A stretch of 17,063 nucleotides of DNA from 1XD8-76 sp051880335 (GTDB lineage: Bacteria; Bacillota; Clostridia; Lachnospirales; Lachnospiraceae). How positions within the stretch are numbered: position 1 is the first letter of the stretch; each line of letters opens with the position of its first letter. The stretch lies in NCBI GenBank assembly GCA_051880335.1, contig JBJENT010000100.1, positions 1 to 17,063 on the forward strand. The letters are read 5' to 3'. This document shows positions 15,381-17,063 of the stretch, piece by piece. The translations under genes were made by a program, and so were the position numbers. The notes under the pieces are model-generated. The model did not search any database. It saw nothing but the letters and a program-made list of their open reading frames with translations, and had not been told where the DNA came from.

Positions 15381-16659
15381 AGAAGGATGGCTTACCGGAC
15401 TAAGTAATCGAATATTGATGCATCAGAAAGAAAACGGAATTGAACTGGGCGTATGTTTCCCCGCAGAGGGAGAAATGTCTTGCTGGGGAAAGAATATTAT
15501 TCTCCCCGGGGAGAATACCCTGTATGCCTTTGGATTCCCGGAAAATGTTCATCAGGCGGAAATATACCGAACGGAGACAGAAGACAGACTTCGGGAAATC
15601 ATGGAAGAGTTTCAGCCGGATGTTGTGCACTGCTTTGGAACCGAATATCCTCATACCCTGGCAGCAGTACGAGCTTTTGGCAAACCGGAAAGGACACTGA
15701 TTGGTATCCAGGGATTATGTGCTGTTTATGCAGAACATTTTCGTGCAGATTTGCCGGATTCGGTTTGGAATCGGACTACCTTCCGGGATAAGGTGAAAAG
15801 GGATAATTTAAAACAGCAGCAGCAGAAATACGTATTACGTGGAAAAAATGAGATAGAAGCCATAAAATCGGTAGGCCATGTGACCGGAAGAACTGCATGG
15901 GACAAGCATTATACAAAGCTGTGGAATCCGAATGTGACTTATCATTTTATGAATGAAACTCTGCGGACCAATTTTTATGAGGGTTCGTGGAATCCGGAAT
16001 CCTACAAAAAACACAGCATTTTCCTGAGTCAGGGGGATTATCCGATCAAGGGATTGCACTATATGCTGCAGGCCATGCCGGAGATTTTAAAGAAGTATCC
16101 GGATGCGGAAATCTATGTAGCAGGAAACAGCATCATCAAGACTGCAGCTGAAACAGGATTGTCCGGTCTGAAGGGAAAGATCAAGCTGGAATCCTATGGA
16201 AAATATATATTGAGTCTGATGAAGCAGACAGGAACCTTAGGAAAAGTACATTTCCTGGGGCGTCTGGATGCAGAGCAGATGAAACAGAGATATCTGGACA
16301 GCCATGTGTTTGTATGTCCTTCCTCTATAGAAAATTCACCGAATTCCGTGGGCGAAGCCATGCTTCTGGGTGTGCCTACGGTGTGCTCTGACGTGGGTGG
16401 CGTATCCAGTATATTCCATGGAGAAATGTGTAGTGCTGGCGAACGTCCGACGACTGGGCAAAGTGCGGAAAAAGCAGATGGCATCCTTTATCCGGTAAAT
16501 GACATTCATGCACTGGCAGATGCAGTATGCAGGATGTTCGCAGGTGGAGAGACGGTAGAAGGTTATACAAGAAATGCAAGTGAGCATGCCAGGGAAAGTC
16601 ATGATCCGGAGAAAAATTATGGCAGACTGATGGAGATTTATCATCTTATAAATGAGTAA
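15307..16659 (+). CDS. GT4 family glycosyltransferase (GT-B fold)
   Basis: 450 residues. The N-terminal half begins with MRVLWICNIMLPVIA, typical of one GT4 branch. The HCFGTEYPHTLAAV block (108-121) and GHVTGRTAWDKHY (190-202) belong to the acceptor domain. The donor half opens with HSIFLSQGDYPIKGLHYML (236-254), where the Lys of PIKG contacts the nucleotide sugar. HFLGRLDAEQMKQRYL (315-330) follows, and IENSPNSVGEAMLLGVPTV (341-359) holds the E-x7-E pair (E342, E350). An unusual polar insert sits at about 372-390 (Cys-Ser-Ala-Gly-Glu-Arg-rich) before DGILYPVND. It should add a sugar, probably in retaining mode, to the lipid-linked unit in the cytoplasm. The start overlaps the upstream gene by 74 bases and has its own ribosome site. 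Confidence 0.92.
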   Translation: MRVLWICNIMLPVIAQSLKQEASHKEGWLTGLSNRILMHQKENGIELGVCFPAEGEMSCWGKNIILPGENTLYAFGFPENVHQAEIYRTETEDRLREIMEEFQPDVVHCFGTEYPHTLAAVRAFGKPERTLIGIQGLCAVYAEHFRADLPDSVWNRTTFRDKVKRDNLKQQQQKYVLRGKNEIEAIKSVGHVTGRTAWDKHYTKLWNPNVTYHFMNETLRTNFYEGSWNPESYKKHSIFLSQGDYPIKGLHYMLQAMPEILKKYPDAEIYVAGNSIIKTAAETGLSGLKGKIKLESYGKYILSLMKQTGTLGKVHFLGRLDAEQMKQRYLDSHVFVCPSSIENSPNSVGEAMLLGVPTVCSDVGGVSSIFHGEMCSAGERPTTGQSAEKADGILYPVNDIHALADAVCRMFAGGETVEGYTRNASEHARESHDPEKNYGRLMEIYHLINE

Positions 16660-16675
16660 AACTGTTATGAAGTAC

Positions 16676-16682
16676 GAGGAGA
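16676..16682 (+). promoter_or_regulatory. Ribosome binding site of the last gene
   Basis: GAGGAGA, eight bases before the ATG at 16691, is near-perfect. An in-frame ATG at 16667 would add eight residues but has no such site and would place this site inside the gene, so 16691 is preferred. Confidence 0.6.
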
Positions 16683-16690
16683 AAGCAAAA

Positions 16691-17063
16691 ATGAACAAAT
16701 TGCAAACTACAGTGTTGAACATATGTAAATATATTGTATTCCCAATTTTTGGACTTTTGGCAGTGTATTTCTTTGTTATCAGCTTATTTGGTTCCTGTGC
16801 GATTGCATATACGGATGAACATGTCTTTTATTTAAAGGACTTTCCGGTTCTTTTTCTTACTGGATTGACTGCTCTGGTACTTATTTTGGCAATTCTTCGA
16901 TATAAAATAGGCCTTGAAGTATGGGATAAACTTTTGAGTAATAAAGTATTGGGAACTATAACTGTTATCTGGTTTGTACTCTTAATTGGATGGATATTTT
17001 CCACTTTGACAACCCCTGCATATGACCAAAATGAAGTGCTTTTGGCGGCAAGAGATTTGATTA
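16691..17063 (+). CDS. N-terminal part of a multi-membrane protein, cut by the window end; possible GT-C transferase
   Basis: The frame stays open from the ATG at 16691 to the last base, giving 124 residues (starts MNKLQTTVLNICKYIVFPIF). Hydrophobic segments lie at about 14-40, 52-69 and 86-106. After the third helix comes a PAYDQNEVLLAARDLI stretch, where a short acidic motif followed by Ala-Ala resembles the first outside loop of GT-C/family 39 membrane transferases. That assignment is a guess from about 20 residues. A gap of 31 bases after the GT4 gene and a strong ribosome site make it part of the same operon. The protein surely continues to the right. Confidence 0.75.
   Translation, partial: MNKLQTTVLNICKYIVFPIFGLLAVYFFVISLFGSCAIAYTDEHVFYLKDFPVLFLTGLTALVLILAILRYKIGLEVWDKLLSNKVLGTITVIWFVLLIGWIFSTLTTPAYDQNEVLLAARDLI

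Noticed and set aside
1..17063. CRISPR arrays, tRNA or rRNA genes, insertion sequences, phage genes
   Set aside because: No regularly spaced repeats, no cloverleaf or rRNA-like sequence, and no transposase or integrase motifs were seen in any frame.

Overview
The window looks like the interior of an exopolysaccharide or capsular polysaccharide gene cluster from a Gram-positive gut Firmicute, most likely a Lachnospiraceae member (Blautia/Ruminococcus-like). I infer this from protein flavour only: an EpsG-type polymerase, the MBOAT plus SGNH pair, the Wzz-like protein, purine-rich ribosome sites and moderate GC. The genus is not provable from sequence alone. All real genes read on the + strand with short gaps or overlaps (ATGA overlap at 6700; 74-base overlap at 15307), consistent with one long operon.

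Layout. 1-214: a hairpin probably ending an upstream unit (9-61), a candidate promoter (122-150) and a short leader. 215-2287: large membrane protein with a predicted extracellular beta-rich domain, probably GT-C-like. 2369-3142: GT2 glycosyltransferase. 3232-4740: polyprenyl-phosphate sugar-1-phosphate transferase, the initiating enzyme, with an unusual charged coiled-coil tail. 4816-5784: Wzz-like chain-length protein whose cytoplasmic tail resembles a degenerate tyrosine-kinase remnant. 5852-6703: second GT2-like transferase. 6700-7848: EpsG/Wzy-type polymerase. 7876-10269: second large GT-C-like membrane protein (PTPS-related family). 10290-11787: MBOAT O-acyltransferase broken by a frameshift and a nonsense codon. 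11840-13339: SGNH/DltD-like partner of the MBOAT. 13389-14264: third GT2 transferase. 14274-15380: acyltransferase family 3 protein. 15307-16659: GT4 transferase. 16691-end: start of another multi-membrane protein, cut by the window.

Working model (inference). The sugar transferase loads the first sugar on undecaprenyl phosphate. The GT2 and GT4 enzymes extend the repeat unit on the cytoplasmic side. After flipping, by a flippase not seen here, the EpsG-like protein polymerises the units and the Wzz-like protein sets chain length. The large GT-C-like proteins may add side sugars outside the membrane. The family 3 acyltransferase, and formerly the MBOAT/SGNH pair, would add O-acyl groups. No Wzx flippase, intact BY-kinase, phosphatase or nucleotide-sugar synthesis gene is visible, so the cluster extends beyond the window on at least the right side.

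The clearest anomaly is the doubly broken MBOAT gene beside an intact SGNH partner. Others are the vestigial kinase-like tail on the Wzz protein, the coiled-coil tail on the initiating transferase and the extra C-terminal domain of the SGNH protein. I did not find a convincing wholly new system; the locus reads as a typical but divergent polysaccharide cluster.
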